Source: Intoshia linei (taxonomy: Eukaryota; Orthonectida; Rhopaluridae). From it: DNA of 25,140 nucleotides. Each line of letters opens with the position of its first letter. Position 1 is the first letter of the stretch. Of the stretch, positions 1 through 9,116 are shown piece after piece. The translations under genes and the position numbers were made by a program. The notes below the pieces were generated by a model, which saw nothing but the letters and a program-made list of their open reading frames with translations, was not told where the DNA came from and made no database searches. The stretch is from NCBI GenBank assembly GCA_001642005.1, contig LWCA01000537.1:1-25140 (forward strand), read 5' to 3'.

Positions 1-1121
1 TATCATATGATAAACTCACCACTCGTTTTATTAAACCACAATCATTTAAAACAGCAATAACAGAATTGGTAATCGTGATACCTTTTCCGTTTGGTTGTTC
101 GACATCAATCAATACAACTTCTAGTCCAGAGTCTATATCCACTATAACGACAGTTAATCTTTCTTTATCGAATTTTCTACCGTCAAAATAAACGTCAACA
201 GATCGAATATCTGCAACGATTAAACGTTATTTATCAAAATATTTTTCTCGTTGTATTTTTCTTCGACGACGTATGGTTTCATGGGATAACTTCATAAAAG
301 AACTAGCTGCTCTATTAGAAACTATTTTAGAATGGCACATTCTCAATGAGATTAAATTATCAGATATTTCACATTTTCATCACTATAATCATTTGTATGC
401 GATATTTCAGATAAGTAAGTTCTTATCATTCTATCAAAATATATATAGTCTATTTCTATCATAGCTTCCACTTTGCCCTTCGAAATAAATATTTTGTTAA
501 CTTAGTTGTTCCTTTGTTTTATTTAATTTAAGGGGTTTTTTATACAAATGAGGTTTATTGAAAGAGCTACCCATCGATCCAATTCCTTTTCTTTGTACTT
601 CTATGAATTTCATATCCTCATATAACGCCATACGTTGATCCAATTTAGTGCATTCAAATAGATTATCGAGATTATTCATACAAATTAAGATTAATTATGT
701 ATTAACAACTAATTATGATTGATAGAATGCACTTTTAATTTTAATTCCATCTGAGTATATTGAACGAAAATATATTAATTTGTTAATTTTCAATTTAAAT
801 CAGATTCCAATATTGTATATCCACTAACCATCTAGGGTGGGCGTTCCATATTAATATTTTTAACATAAAAACAGTATTGTAGATGTCTAGATGAATGACA
901 ATATGCAAATTCATATACTGACAATAAAAAGGGATGCTCGTTAGATTTGCCAATTATTTAAAATCTGAATAAATTGAAGTAAAACTGGTATAAATTGATG
1001 TACAATAAAAAAATATGTATAACTTGTACTTTAATACTTATACTTTACTAATACTTTAAACTTATGTTTATTTTATATAAAATTCCACAAGAAAATGTGG
1101 AACTTTAAATGGAGCCTGCAC
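1..1121 (-). pseudogene. hAT-like transposase, degenerate copy A
   Basis: Read on the minus strand, about 680 down to 1 encodes a broken transposase. The N-terminal part starts MNNLDNLFECTKL near 679 and stops at 497. A middle part holds ETIRRRRKIQREKYF near 290-235, and a core part holds VDVYFDGRKF, DIDSGLEVVLIDVEQPNGKG and SLSYD near 200-1. The YFDGRK and SYD pieces resemble the first two acidic positions of the RNase H-like core in a hAT-related family common in invertebrate genomes; that match is from memory. In-frame stops (for example between EKYFDK and RLIVAD) and frame changes show it is dead. Sequence 690-1121 is the non-coding 5' end, including the hairpin ttccaca/tgtggaa at 1083-1102. 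The far end lies before the window, and the right end is cut by the N at 1122. Confidence 0.6.
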
Positions 1122-1122
1122 N
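1122..1122. other. single N, probable contig join
   Basis: One undetermined base sits between copy A, which stops inside the shared 5' region (ggagcctgcac), and copy B, which starts inside its coding region (cacattct). Both sides are the same repeat family, so this looks like a join of unknown gap size, not one unread base. Confidence 0.7.
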
Positions 1123-2049
1123 CACATTCTGAAATTATCAGATATTTTACATTTTCATCACTATAATTATTTATACATGTATGAGATGTTTCAGATAAGT
1201 AATTTCTAATCAGTCTATCAAAATATATATAGTCATTTCTACCATAGCTTCTACTTTGCCCTTTGAAATAAATATTTTGTTGGCTTAGTTGTTCCTTTGT
1301 TTTATTTAATTTAAGGGGTCTTTTATACAAATGAGGTTTATTGGAAAAGCTACCTGTCAATCAAATTCCTTTTCTTTGTACTTCTATGAATTTTATATCC
1401 TCATATAATGCCCTACTTGATCCAATTTAGTGCATTCAAATAGATTATCGAGATTATTTATACAAATTAAGATTAATTGTATTAACAACTAATTATGATT
1501 GACATTAACACTCTTAATTTTAATTCTAAGTATTTTGAACGAAAATATATTAATTTTTTAATTTTCAATTTAAATCAGATAACAATATTATATATCCACT
1601 AACCATCTAGGGCGGGCGTTCCATATTAATATTTTTAACATAAAAACAGTATTGTAGATGTCTAGATAACTGGCAATATACAAATTCATATACTGACAAT
1701 AAAAAGCGATGCTCGTTAGATTTTCCAAGTATTTAAAATCGTAATAAATTGAAATAAAACTGGTAAAAATTGATGTATAACTTGTAAAATACTTTAAACT
1801 TATGTTTATTTTATATAAAATTCCACAAGAAAATGTGGAACTTTAAATGGAGCCTGCACAGAGATTTGCGTATAAAAACAATTTTTTTTAACGAATGAAT
1901 TATATAAATTGGTATACGCATATAATTATTGCTAAGCACATTAAAATTGTGAATATGTGTGACACCATAGTGTACATTTTCAAAAACCGGACCCGTAAAA
2001 TTTGATATAAAAAAGTGGTCAGCGAGATGCAAAAGGTTGCCGATCCTTG
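1123..2049 (-). mobile_element. hAT-like transposon, 5' part, copy B
   Basis: This repeats the order of copy A at a spacing of about 770 bp. It carries the same coding piece (KPHLYKRPLKLNKTKEQLS; stop-free here as far as NYSDENVKYLII) and the same 5' non-coding region with the ttccaca/tgtggaa hairpin near 1821-1840. Unlike copy A it runs to a true terminus: on the minus strand the end reads CAAGGATCGGCAACCTTTTG from 2049, close to the well-known hAT terminal consensus CAGGGATCGGCAACC. The next 8 bases (2050-2057, ttttaaag) would be one target-site copy; the partner is not in the window. Copy B is truncated on its left by the N. Confidence 0.65.
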
Positions 2050-2113
2050 TTTTAAAGTTATGATATAAATATGATATTCAATCAAGTTGGAATTTTGTTA
2101 GATTTTTTTAAAA

Positions 2114-2627
2114 ATGGGTTACTTATACAGTGTCTACTCCAGTTTTTCTCATAACCTATATCGCGTAAGTTTAAGAAAGTGTATAAATAAATATTTATTA
2201 TACATATTGTATAATTTTAGCGAAAATTATCAAATCAAGTCAACGCTCCGACGGTACATGGCGCCCAGAAATTGAGATTAAAGCAGGTTATATACCCAAA
2301 GAAGAAGCAGAAGTGTAGATTAAAAAAATTATTCAAGTTAATATTTTCTTTTAGATATACACCAAAAGGAATTGAAGCGAATTTAAAAAACCATGAAAAA
2401 GCTGGTATTAATGTATTATAATTCATATTAATTGTTCAGTTAAAAGTTCGAATACTATTGTTTTAACAAATGAACTATGCGTCGGTCGTTCCGATCTAGT
2501 CATTCAAAACAAAACTCAAAAAGTGAAAAAATCAAAAAAGGCTGAGCAACCAAATTATAGTAATATATTTTCTAAACCAACTACGCAAAAGAAAAAAAAG
2601 AAAAATAAACAAAAGCATAAAAAATGA
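2114..2627 (+). CDS. PYM1: PYM homologue (partner of Y14 and Mago)
   Basis: PYM is a cytoplasmic protein that binds the Mago-Y14 pair of the exon junction complex and helps its release at the ribosome. Exons: 2114-2117 (ATGG, tentative), 2221-2314, 2355-2404, 2440-2627; phases agree and the product is 111 aa. Residues 3 onward, KIIKSSQRSDGTWRPEIEIK then AGYIPKEEAEVYTPKG, match the N-terminal Mago-Y14 binding motif of PYM (known form: RPDGTWRK...GYVPQEE). The middle is unrecognised; the tail is lysine-rich (KKKKKNKQKHKK), as in PYM proteins, and the protein is shorter than the usual 200 or so residues. The two later introns are 40 and 35 nt. The start is the weak point: a donor GTTACT directly after ATGG gives the right phase, whereas the stronger donor GTAAGT at 2165 does not. 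Confidence 0.72.
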
Positions 2628-2708
2628 TATCAAATGTATTATCCTATAGATAATTTTGTTGTTTAAATTTTTTAATTTTGATTGTTTTAATAATGTATTC
2701 ATCTACAT

Positions 2709-3401
2709 CAGTGGTTCCTTTTTCCAAAATGAACCACTTGTCACAAAAAAATCCTTTTTAATTCTGAACGTGTCACTAAGGTAATATTTATATTTTTTTT
2801 ATATATTCCTCCTTAAATCGAAAATTTGATATTTATTTTGACACGATAGCTTTAACGGCGTAATTAAAAAAATTATTAATTTTAAACATACTTATTGCGA
2901 TTAGCAGTACCGAACCTACCGTATCCGAGATCCTTCTACCGAGGGATCTAGGGATCTAAAATATTTTTAAAATGGCTTTAATTTACAAAATTGACCATTA
3001 AAAAAATTATTGAATATCAACTAATTTGTCTGTTAATTTAAAATGTCAACTCAAGTCTTAGAGAGGTGGATAGGTTATATAAAATTTTTTAAGCAACTTT
3101 TTCATTTTAAGAGTGGCCACGAGCTTGCTAGGTTCGATTCTGGGAAATACTATCAAACTAAGTTAAATCGTTATATATATTAAATTTAACGCACGTAAAA
3201 ATTATTCAAGTTATAATAACAGTTATTCCGTAAATTTTCACTTCATTTTAATAAAATGTTTACCTTTATAATAAATGATCTATGATTAATAATATTATTT
3301 AAAAAAAACTTATCTTCATTTTATTTAAAATTTTTATTGTGGATTACCTAGAATTTCCGGTGGACCACCAGTAGTCTATGTGGACCAGTTTGGGAACACT
3401 G
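2709..3401. mobile_element. non-autonomous hAT element (MITE), 693 bp
   Basis: The left end reads cagtggttcc and the right end reads tttgggaacactg, whose complement is cagtgttcccaaa; both are typical hAT termini. The flanks carry an 8-bp target-site duplication with one mismatch, atctacat (2701-2708) and atctacgt (3402-3409). No transposase coding is visible inside. It lies 81 bp after the PYM stop codon, in its 3' flank. Confidence 0.8.
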
Positions 3402-3650
3402 ATCTACGTATTTTTAATTAAATTTAATTACATTCCATATATTCTGTACAAAATAATTATTATTCCAGTATGAAAAAAATAATTTATGATTATATTAAAA
3501 AGGACGACGTAATAAAACTTGGTCTCGCACCAAGCATTAGGATTGTTCACTGTTATATCAGCATTCGGAAACCATATGCTAAAAGTTAAATATTGTCCAT
3601 ATATTAACAACCCTAAATGTTTTTATTGTTATATTTAAATTTATAATTTA
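3402..3650. other. intergenic, no recognised gene
   Basis: The only coding-like stretch is a 39-codon plus-strand ORF at 3470-3589 (starts MKKIIYDYIKKDDVIKLGLA). It matches nothing I recognise and is within chance expectation for DNA this AT-rich. Confidence 0.4.
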
Positions 3651-4500
3651 CTAGCTTGGCTGTTTTGTACTTCGTACAAAAAGCATCTAGCTATTCGGAC
3701 TATTTTAATTTTACCAAAAAAATAAAATTTTACATAAAAATGTTACTATTCACTATTATCAATATTTTAAAGGAATGGTTTCCAAAATACAAATGGTGTT
3801 AAGACAATTTTTTATTTGTAAATTTTAGGACCATTATAATTAATTAAAATATTAAAGATTTGTGCTCTGAAATCCTCTTTAAAATTTTCATACAAAAATA
3901 TTTCCATAAAAACCATCTTTTAAATTTGGTACCAAAAATTTTTTAAATTGATAGCAATCGAATGTGTGATACGTTTATTTTATAATATTTTTTTCCTAGA
4001 ATTTACAAGCAGTAGCAAGCTTTACCAAGGGCGAATTTTTCTAATTTGACCCTAAAAAATTAAATTCAATCTTAACTCTTTCAAAGCTGAATTAACTATA
4101 TACGACTTAAAAAATATATTAACCTTATAAATTGGTAAAATTATTAAAACTAAAGATATGTAGAATAATTTTAAAAAAAATAATTAATCACCGTTTTCCT
4201 GAATTGAGTTTTCACATGAATCTTATTTTTTATTATATATTATAAAATTTAAAATTCTTTACGCAAATGTTAACAAAAATAAATTAAGATAGAATAATTC
4301 ACTTTAAAGTAAAAAGTAATGTAATATGACGGTTTCACCTGAAACAAATTTGGGAACCACTTCTTTAAAGGATTGATAATACTGAATAGTAGAATTTTTA
4401 AGTTAGATTTTCAACATGAATTTATTTTTTTGGTAGAATAAAAATGTACCCTCGGCAGAGCTAGGCGCTGTTTGTACGTAGTACATAACAGTCAACCTAG
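3651..4500. mobile_element. foldback element with about 50-bp terminal inverted repeats
   Basis: The left arm 3651-3700 (ctagcttggctgttttgtac...) and the complement of the right arm 4451-4500 (ctaggttgactgttatgtac...) align over about 47 bases with few changes. Each arm itself holds a short palindrome (ttgtacttcgtacaa on the left, gtacgtagtac on the right) and a second ctag box. Both outer ends are CTAG, which may be the target-site duplication or part of the arm; the sequence does not decide this. No transposase is encoded. A hAT MITE (3773-4362) sits inside it, so it is the older insertion. Confidence 0.75.
3773..4362. mobile_element. degenerate hAT MITE nested in the foldback element
   Basis: The left end gaatggtttccaaaat and the complement of the right end aagtggttcccaaatt agree at 12 of 16 positions and fit the hAT terminus CAGTGGTTCCC. 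Flanking 8-mers ttttaaag (3765-3772) and ctttaaag (4363-4370) are a near-perfect target-site duplication. The interior is non-coding and very AT-rich. Confidence 0.65.
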
Positions 4501-5807
4501 TCTTTTATAATCCCTTTACCTGTTAAAACTAAATTTATGAAGAAAACAAAAATAATGGTTGTTTTATCAATTTGTTCTTGAACATCCATTAAAATTTTAA
4601 AATTTACAATCTTTAGCCTTGTTTTTATCCATATTGCAGCATGAATTATGTGACAACTACAAATAACTAAATTTATTTAATTAATTACAATACAAAAAAT
4701 TATCTTTTCTGGACCTATTAAGTAAATCGGTAAGAATGGCTGTTTGGGACATTCCTGCATTTTTGATATTCCTAGATTCTGTAATGTTATTTTATTAAAA
4801 ATCGTTCACTTTGCTTCAATTATATAATTAAAGTATAAATCAGTCATTCCATCGTGGTTCTGTGATCCTGGAAAATGTTTGGCCCAAAAATTTTAAACGA
4901 AAACTAAATAATTATTATTATAATTAAATGTGATTTGAACTTTAAATTTTGTATATGTATGGTCCATACGGTATGGAGTCCATATATTCTATATACTATG
5001 GTCCTATATTCTTGTAAAGTTAGTAAGCTCATGCAGAAATGGAAAAAATTGCATTATACCGATGAATCTTTTATTTTCTTTTCATTATCGAATATCTTTA
5101 ACATTAATTCGAAGAATATTTGCATGCTTTCGTTTTATTAACAATACTGTTTGTCAAACGCTTCATGATATAGTACAACTAGGGCCGCGAAGAGCCAACA
5201 GTGAACCCTGAATACAACCATTTCCAAAGTGAGACGAAAGAATAATTTGAAAAAAATATATTTTTGTAGAATATACATAACGATGCAACTTTTTATTTTT
5301 AAATTATTTTAATTGCATTAGATCAAAAGGTTAGGAATGTCTGGTTTAACATGTAAATATTACCGTAAAATAAAAGAAAAACATTAACAATCACTAGAAA
5401 ATATAACACAATCGCAAATTTAGCTAGTTTAAAGTTAGATAAATTTTTTAAATATTACTGGAAACGATGAGCTTAATCATTTTCTCTTTACGGTCTTCTC
5501 TTTCTGACATGTTAAAATAAACTATGATTTAAAAACAGCCTGATGGAAAATTGAGATAACGATAATATCACAGGTATTATATCTATAATGCAATTTACAA
5601 TTATAATTTAAAAATCCATTAGTAAATGATACGATTTTGGCTAATGTTAATAAAAATTTATCTTAATTATGTATGTTTTTTGCCAAGTATTGTCGGTTAC
5701 GGTGTATCAGTTTAATTTCAATTTAAATTAATCAATCTTTAGGTGACACGTAATATACGGTAAAAGTAAAACTCAATTATACAGTACAAATAGACATGAC
5801 TAAAAAT
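4501..5807. other. intergenic region with unproven exon-like pieces
   Basis: No gene is firmly recognised. On the minus strand, an ATG near 4752 opens 22 codons (MSQTAILTDLLNRSRKDNF...) followed by a donor-like GTAATT. An ATG at 5509 opens MSEREDRKEKMIKLIVS with a donor GTAATA at about 5459. A third piece at about 5227-5144 (MVVFRVHCWLFAALVVLYHE) contains one hydrophobic segment faintly like OST4. None has linked exons that give a recognisable protein, so all remain candidates. Confidence 0.3.
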
Positions 5808-5960
5808 TCAAATTAAAGGATCCAATTCTTTTACTGTATTTTCCACTTGTTGCAATTAAGTCAATTATTTTACAATTTTTAAATCACACTATATTACACA
5901 CAATGGACAACATCCTGTTATATAGTTTCCAAAGACATTAATTCCAGCTTCTTGTAAGTG
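5808..5960 (-). pseudogene. ghost copy of the last DJ-1 exon
   Basis: Translated on the minus strand, this gives HLQEAGINVFGNYITGCCPLC, then three in-frame stops, then LQQVENTVKELDPLI and a stop. It lines up without a gap, from GNYITG to the stop codon, with the last exon of the DJ-1 gene 215 bp away on the same strand (VVVCGNYITGRSPGC...VKEIC...MNQVMKEVAIV). Both have 34 codons between GNYITG and the stop. Shared positions include GNYITG, P, C, L, V-K, N and V. The three stops show it is not translated. It is best explained as an old tandem duplication of the 3' end of DJ-1. A copy of the penultimate exon was not found. Confidence 0.62.
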
Positions 5961-6156
5961 TAATTTAAAATTATGTAAAAACTAATTTATTACAAGATTA
6001 AAAGTAATTTAAAATGACCCCAAAAATACGTAATATAATTTTTAGTTTATTTGAATCCATTTTAAACCAACAATTTTTGTTCCTCAATCCTCCTTAATTT
6101 AGTGTTGACTTTATTACGAAATGCAAAAGGTATTCAAATTGTATGAATAAACATAA

Positions 6157-6162
6157 TTTATT
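6157..6162 (-). promoter_or_regulatory. poly(A) signal AATAAA of DJ-1
   Basis: AATAAA on the minus strand begins 13 nt after the DJ-1 stop codon (6175-6177). Confidence 0.6.
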
Positions 6163-6174
6163 AAAAACAAAATT

Positions 6175-7234
6175 CTATACAATGGCAACTTCTTTCATGA
6201 CTTGATTCATTTCGTCCTCTTGATTACAAATTTCTTTAACAAATCTCAAGGCAAACTCCATTGCACATCCCGGAGATCGTCCGGTAATATAATTACCACA
6301 AACAACCACAGCTTCATCTTCATAAAGGTAATCTATAATATAATCAACTAGTCAATGGCAAATTCAAAACCTTTCTTAAATTTATCAGATAAGGAAGGAT
6401 AGCAAGTAATTTTTGAATTTTTAAACAAATCAAATTCTTTGAGAACAAGTGGACCTAACAAATTATTTAAATAATTTTTGAATAATAATTACATAATATT
6501 AATGTTCAGTTTAATTGTTTTATTATTACATATTATTATTTTATTGTACATATTATTTATACAGTGTTTAAATTAATGTTAAATCGCGTAGCATATTATA
6601 TAAGTAAAGATAGTACAACATTAAAATACAATGTAGTAGATAATTAATTTTTTTATTAACAAAAAATTGGTTATAAATTACTTTTCGTAGACATGAAGTT
6701 TTATTGTAGTTTAAATTCAGTTTTAATTAATTCTGGCGTAATCCTAGTTCTATGAAAAGACGTGAAAAACCCCACAGCAGAAAATAATCTTTAAAACCTG
6801 ATTTCAACAATTAATAATTTTTTAAAATCAGTTTATTCTTAAAGGTACTGAGTTTTGAAACTCAAAAAAATCCAATAACTCAGTGAAAGTAAAACTAAGT
6901 ATTTTTACTGCAAGGTAAGTTAAAATTAACAATATTATACATTGATGTTTTCAATGGTTTTCATTTTTCTATTTTGTCTATTAATATTAGGTAAAGTCTC
7001 CATATTGGTAAAGTGGAGAGAACACTATACCGTTGCTTATTAAAAAAACTTAAAAATATACAGACTAATAATAGAGAAATAAAAAGAAATGTCTTACACG
7101 TAGTGTCGTAGCAATTAAATATTCTGCCTTAATTTGAATCTGTTTTAACTAATTAAATTTAAACCTGCACAAATAGCTCCAATTTTCTTAAAAGCTTCTT
7201 TATGTATAGTTAGAAATGTTTTGAACAAAGAAGA
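6175..7234 (-). CDS. PARK7: DJ-1/PARK7 protein, C-terminal half (partial gene)
   Basis: DJ-1 is a small cytosolic and mitochondrial protein of the DJ-1/PfpI superfamily that protects against oxidative stress and reactive dicarbonyls. Three exons, read downwards: 7234-7165, 6454-6371, 6332-6175, in agreeing phase, give 103 C-terminal residues. The first ends in IGAICAG, holding the nucleophile cysteine (human Cys106). The second begins GPLVLKEFDLFKNSKITCYP. The third has VVVCGNYITGRSPGCAMEFA, the hallmark of DJ-1 (human DGNLITSRGPGT-EFAL). The position of human His126, partner of the cysteine, appears to be Tyr. Introns are 710 and 38 nt. The first 85 or so residues (Rossmann start, Glu18, LPGG loop) were not found between 7235 and 9115; they may lie across the N at 9116 or be missing through misassembly. 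Confidence 0.85.
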
Positions 7235-7757
7235 CTAAAATATAAATTATATCATTTAACTAGCTCGTCTTTTTTTACTATAAACAAACAGTAGTTAACT
7301 GACGAGGGCGTACATTTCAAGATGTATTACTTGTTAATTTTACTCATAAAAAATATTCATGTTTCTGGAAAATCGTATTAACTTAAGATGTACAGGCAAT
7401 ATTGACAATAAAGATAGGTAAGTCATGTTTCGTTTAATAAATAATTTTTTTTTGATTAGTACTTAATTTTCACAATCTTTTGTTATATTTTTAATATGCG
7501 TGGGAAAATTGAAAATAATTATTAGTGTCAAATATTTTCGGCGTTAATTTTATAGTCAATTCAAATTTACATTCGGCTTGTTTCATAAAAGAAGGCGGAT
7601 TTTGTCAATCTTTCAAAAGATTGGCAAATCTGAGAAAGATTTTGGCTTACATCTTTACTAATATAAGTCAAATGAAATAAAATGGTGAAAATTTCTTAGT
7701 ATCAATCTTTATCAATTCAAACATCGACAATCTGGACAGTCTAACCCTAGTCTAAAC
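7235..7757. other. upstream of the visible DJ-1 exons, no gene found
   Basis: This should hold the next DJ-1 intron and exon, but no LPGG-type coding is visible on the minus strand. A plus-strand ATG (7360) opens MFLENRINLRCTGNIDNKD before a good GTAAGT donor at 7417, with no recognisable continuation. A perfect 8-bp palindrome (caatcttt/aaagattg) lies near 7604-7621. Confidence 0.3.
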
Positions 7758-8693
7758 GAGGGGTGCCAGGGGCGGATCAAAGAGGCTAGTTAATAGGGTG
7801 CGAACGATTTGAGCAATATATTTAACTTCGCCAAAGGCGAAAGAATTTTTTAGGGTCGTCTACTTTGATTTTAAAGCGTCTCTTTTAATTTCATTTAAAA
7901 GTTGTTATACAATAGTTTCCAAATTTGTATTTTTTCGCAAAAATAAAAAAAATGATCAGCAAAAAGAGAAATTAATTTTGTTTATTAAATAATCCTAAAT
8001 CAATTAGGTCCAGTCTTCTTGGATGAAATATTGCAAATTCATTAACATAACTTTCAATATCAAAATTATAATATTAGTGGAAATTCATGAGGGCCAGTCC
8101 ACATAGACGATTACCAGTCATTGTTGATCTTAAAAAATTTGAAAATAAAATGCAATATTTGAATAATCCCACCTCCATTATTTATTTCAGAGTAGCACAG
8201 CCATGAATATTTATCAAGCCAGTCTATTTTGAAAGACCTATTATTCAATTTCTTGAAACCATATAAGGCCTCAAGTCACATGATCAATTGTTCATGTAAT
8301 GACATGTAATGTTATGCGCCATCTATAGTTTTTATAAATTAAAAACTTCAGTTATTTTACAAAACATAAATTAAAAATTTAGGGGTGCAACTGCATCTTC
8401 TGCACCCCCTTGAATCCACCCCTGGGTGCACAACCTTTCCTTCAATTCAGCCGCAAAGCTACTTTACTCATTTATACTACTGCCGCACAAAATTTAATTT
8501 GACATTGATAGTTATAAATTTAAATGAATGGATTTAAATTAAATCCATCTTGAGAAAATGGGCAAAGTCAAAAATTTAACATTTTGATAAAAATATTTCC
8601 CTTGAATTTGAATTAAAATAATATATTGCATTATAATGACATGGATTGCCCACAGCCGCATGCAGTCGTAAGGCCGCAGATTGTGCACTCCTG
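7758..8693. mobile_element. outer hAT-type element, split by an insertion
   Basis: Joining 7758-7766 to 8430 onward gives a left end gaggggtgc-acaacct. The complement of the right end (8693 downwards) reads caggagtgcacaatctgcgg. The two agree at 13 of 15 core positions and fit a hAT-style terminus. Flanking 8-mers (gtctaaac, ccttatac) match only 4 of 8, so the target duplication is eroded. The interior is non-coding. Confidence 0.5.
7767..8423. mobile_element. inner hAT MITE inserted in the outer element
   Basis: The left end caggggcggatcaaag and the complement of the right end caggggtggattcaag are a good inverted pair of the hAT CAGGGGCGGAT type. The outer element's bases gggtgc occur on both sides (7761-7766 and 8424-8429), as a target-site duplication would leave; the exact right boundary is uncertain by a few bases because cctg overlaps it. 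No transposase is encoded. Confidence 0.55.
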
Positions 8694-8760
8694 CCTTATA
8701 CACTTTAGTTGTTTTTTTACATGAAATTATACAAAAGCTGATAAGCTACAAAGCTGAAAA

Positions 8761-8793
8761 AGTACGTATTTTTATAAGTACTAAATACGTACT
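8761..8793. repeat. perfect 11-bp inverted repeat
   Basis: agtacgtattt (8761-8771) and aaatacgtact (8783-8793) are exact complements around an 11-nt loop. Function is unknown; it lies in the gene-free stretch before the N. Nothing else is recognised from 8694 to 9115. Confidence 0.6.
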
Positions 8794-9115
8794 CCATAAA
8801 TACCATAGATAATTTTAGTCAATTTTACTTGTAATTTTTCACTTTCTTAATAAAGTGAAGTTTTAATAAATTTATATTTTATAAAAACACACCTTATATC
8901 GTTTAATTTGGATCACTTCAAATTTGTGAATTATGTAAAAAAATAATTTGCAATGATTAATACCAATAAAATTAACATTTATATTTCATATTTTAAATTG
9001 TTAGAACTTTCAAATCAAATTTTATTGTTCTTTTTGTTTTTAAGACATTTCGAAAAGTACTTATTTAGTATTTATAAAATCTGGACACTCTAGATAAGCT
9101 AAATGTCAAAAATTT

Positions 9116-9116
9116 N
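9116..9116. other. single N, probable contig join
   Basis: The base after the N starts abruptly inside a copy of the hAT-like transposon, at a point equivalent to about 1580 in copy B. The base before it belongs to unrelated sequence. This is the second join in the window that falls on the same repeat family. Confidence 0.7.

Noticed and set aside
3470-3589. A 39-codon ORF MKKIIYDYIKKDD...
   Set aside because: No family match, no splice context and length within chance expectation.
4502-4752. A two-exon minus-strand gene starting MSQTAILTDLLNRSRKDNF
   Set aside because: The phases can be made to agree over a 32-nt intron, but the product matches nothing I know and its second exon runs into the foldback element.
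4935-5141. A 68-codon plus-strand ORF
   Set aside because: Composition looks random, no domain is seen, and such lengths arise often by chance in this window.
5205-5509. An LSM7 gene made of MSEREDRKEK and a piece reading GSLLALRGPSC
   Set aside because: The ends resemble LSM7, but no exon for the conserved Sm core (GGRE...G.LKGFD.LLNLVLD) exists between them.
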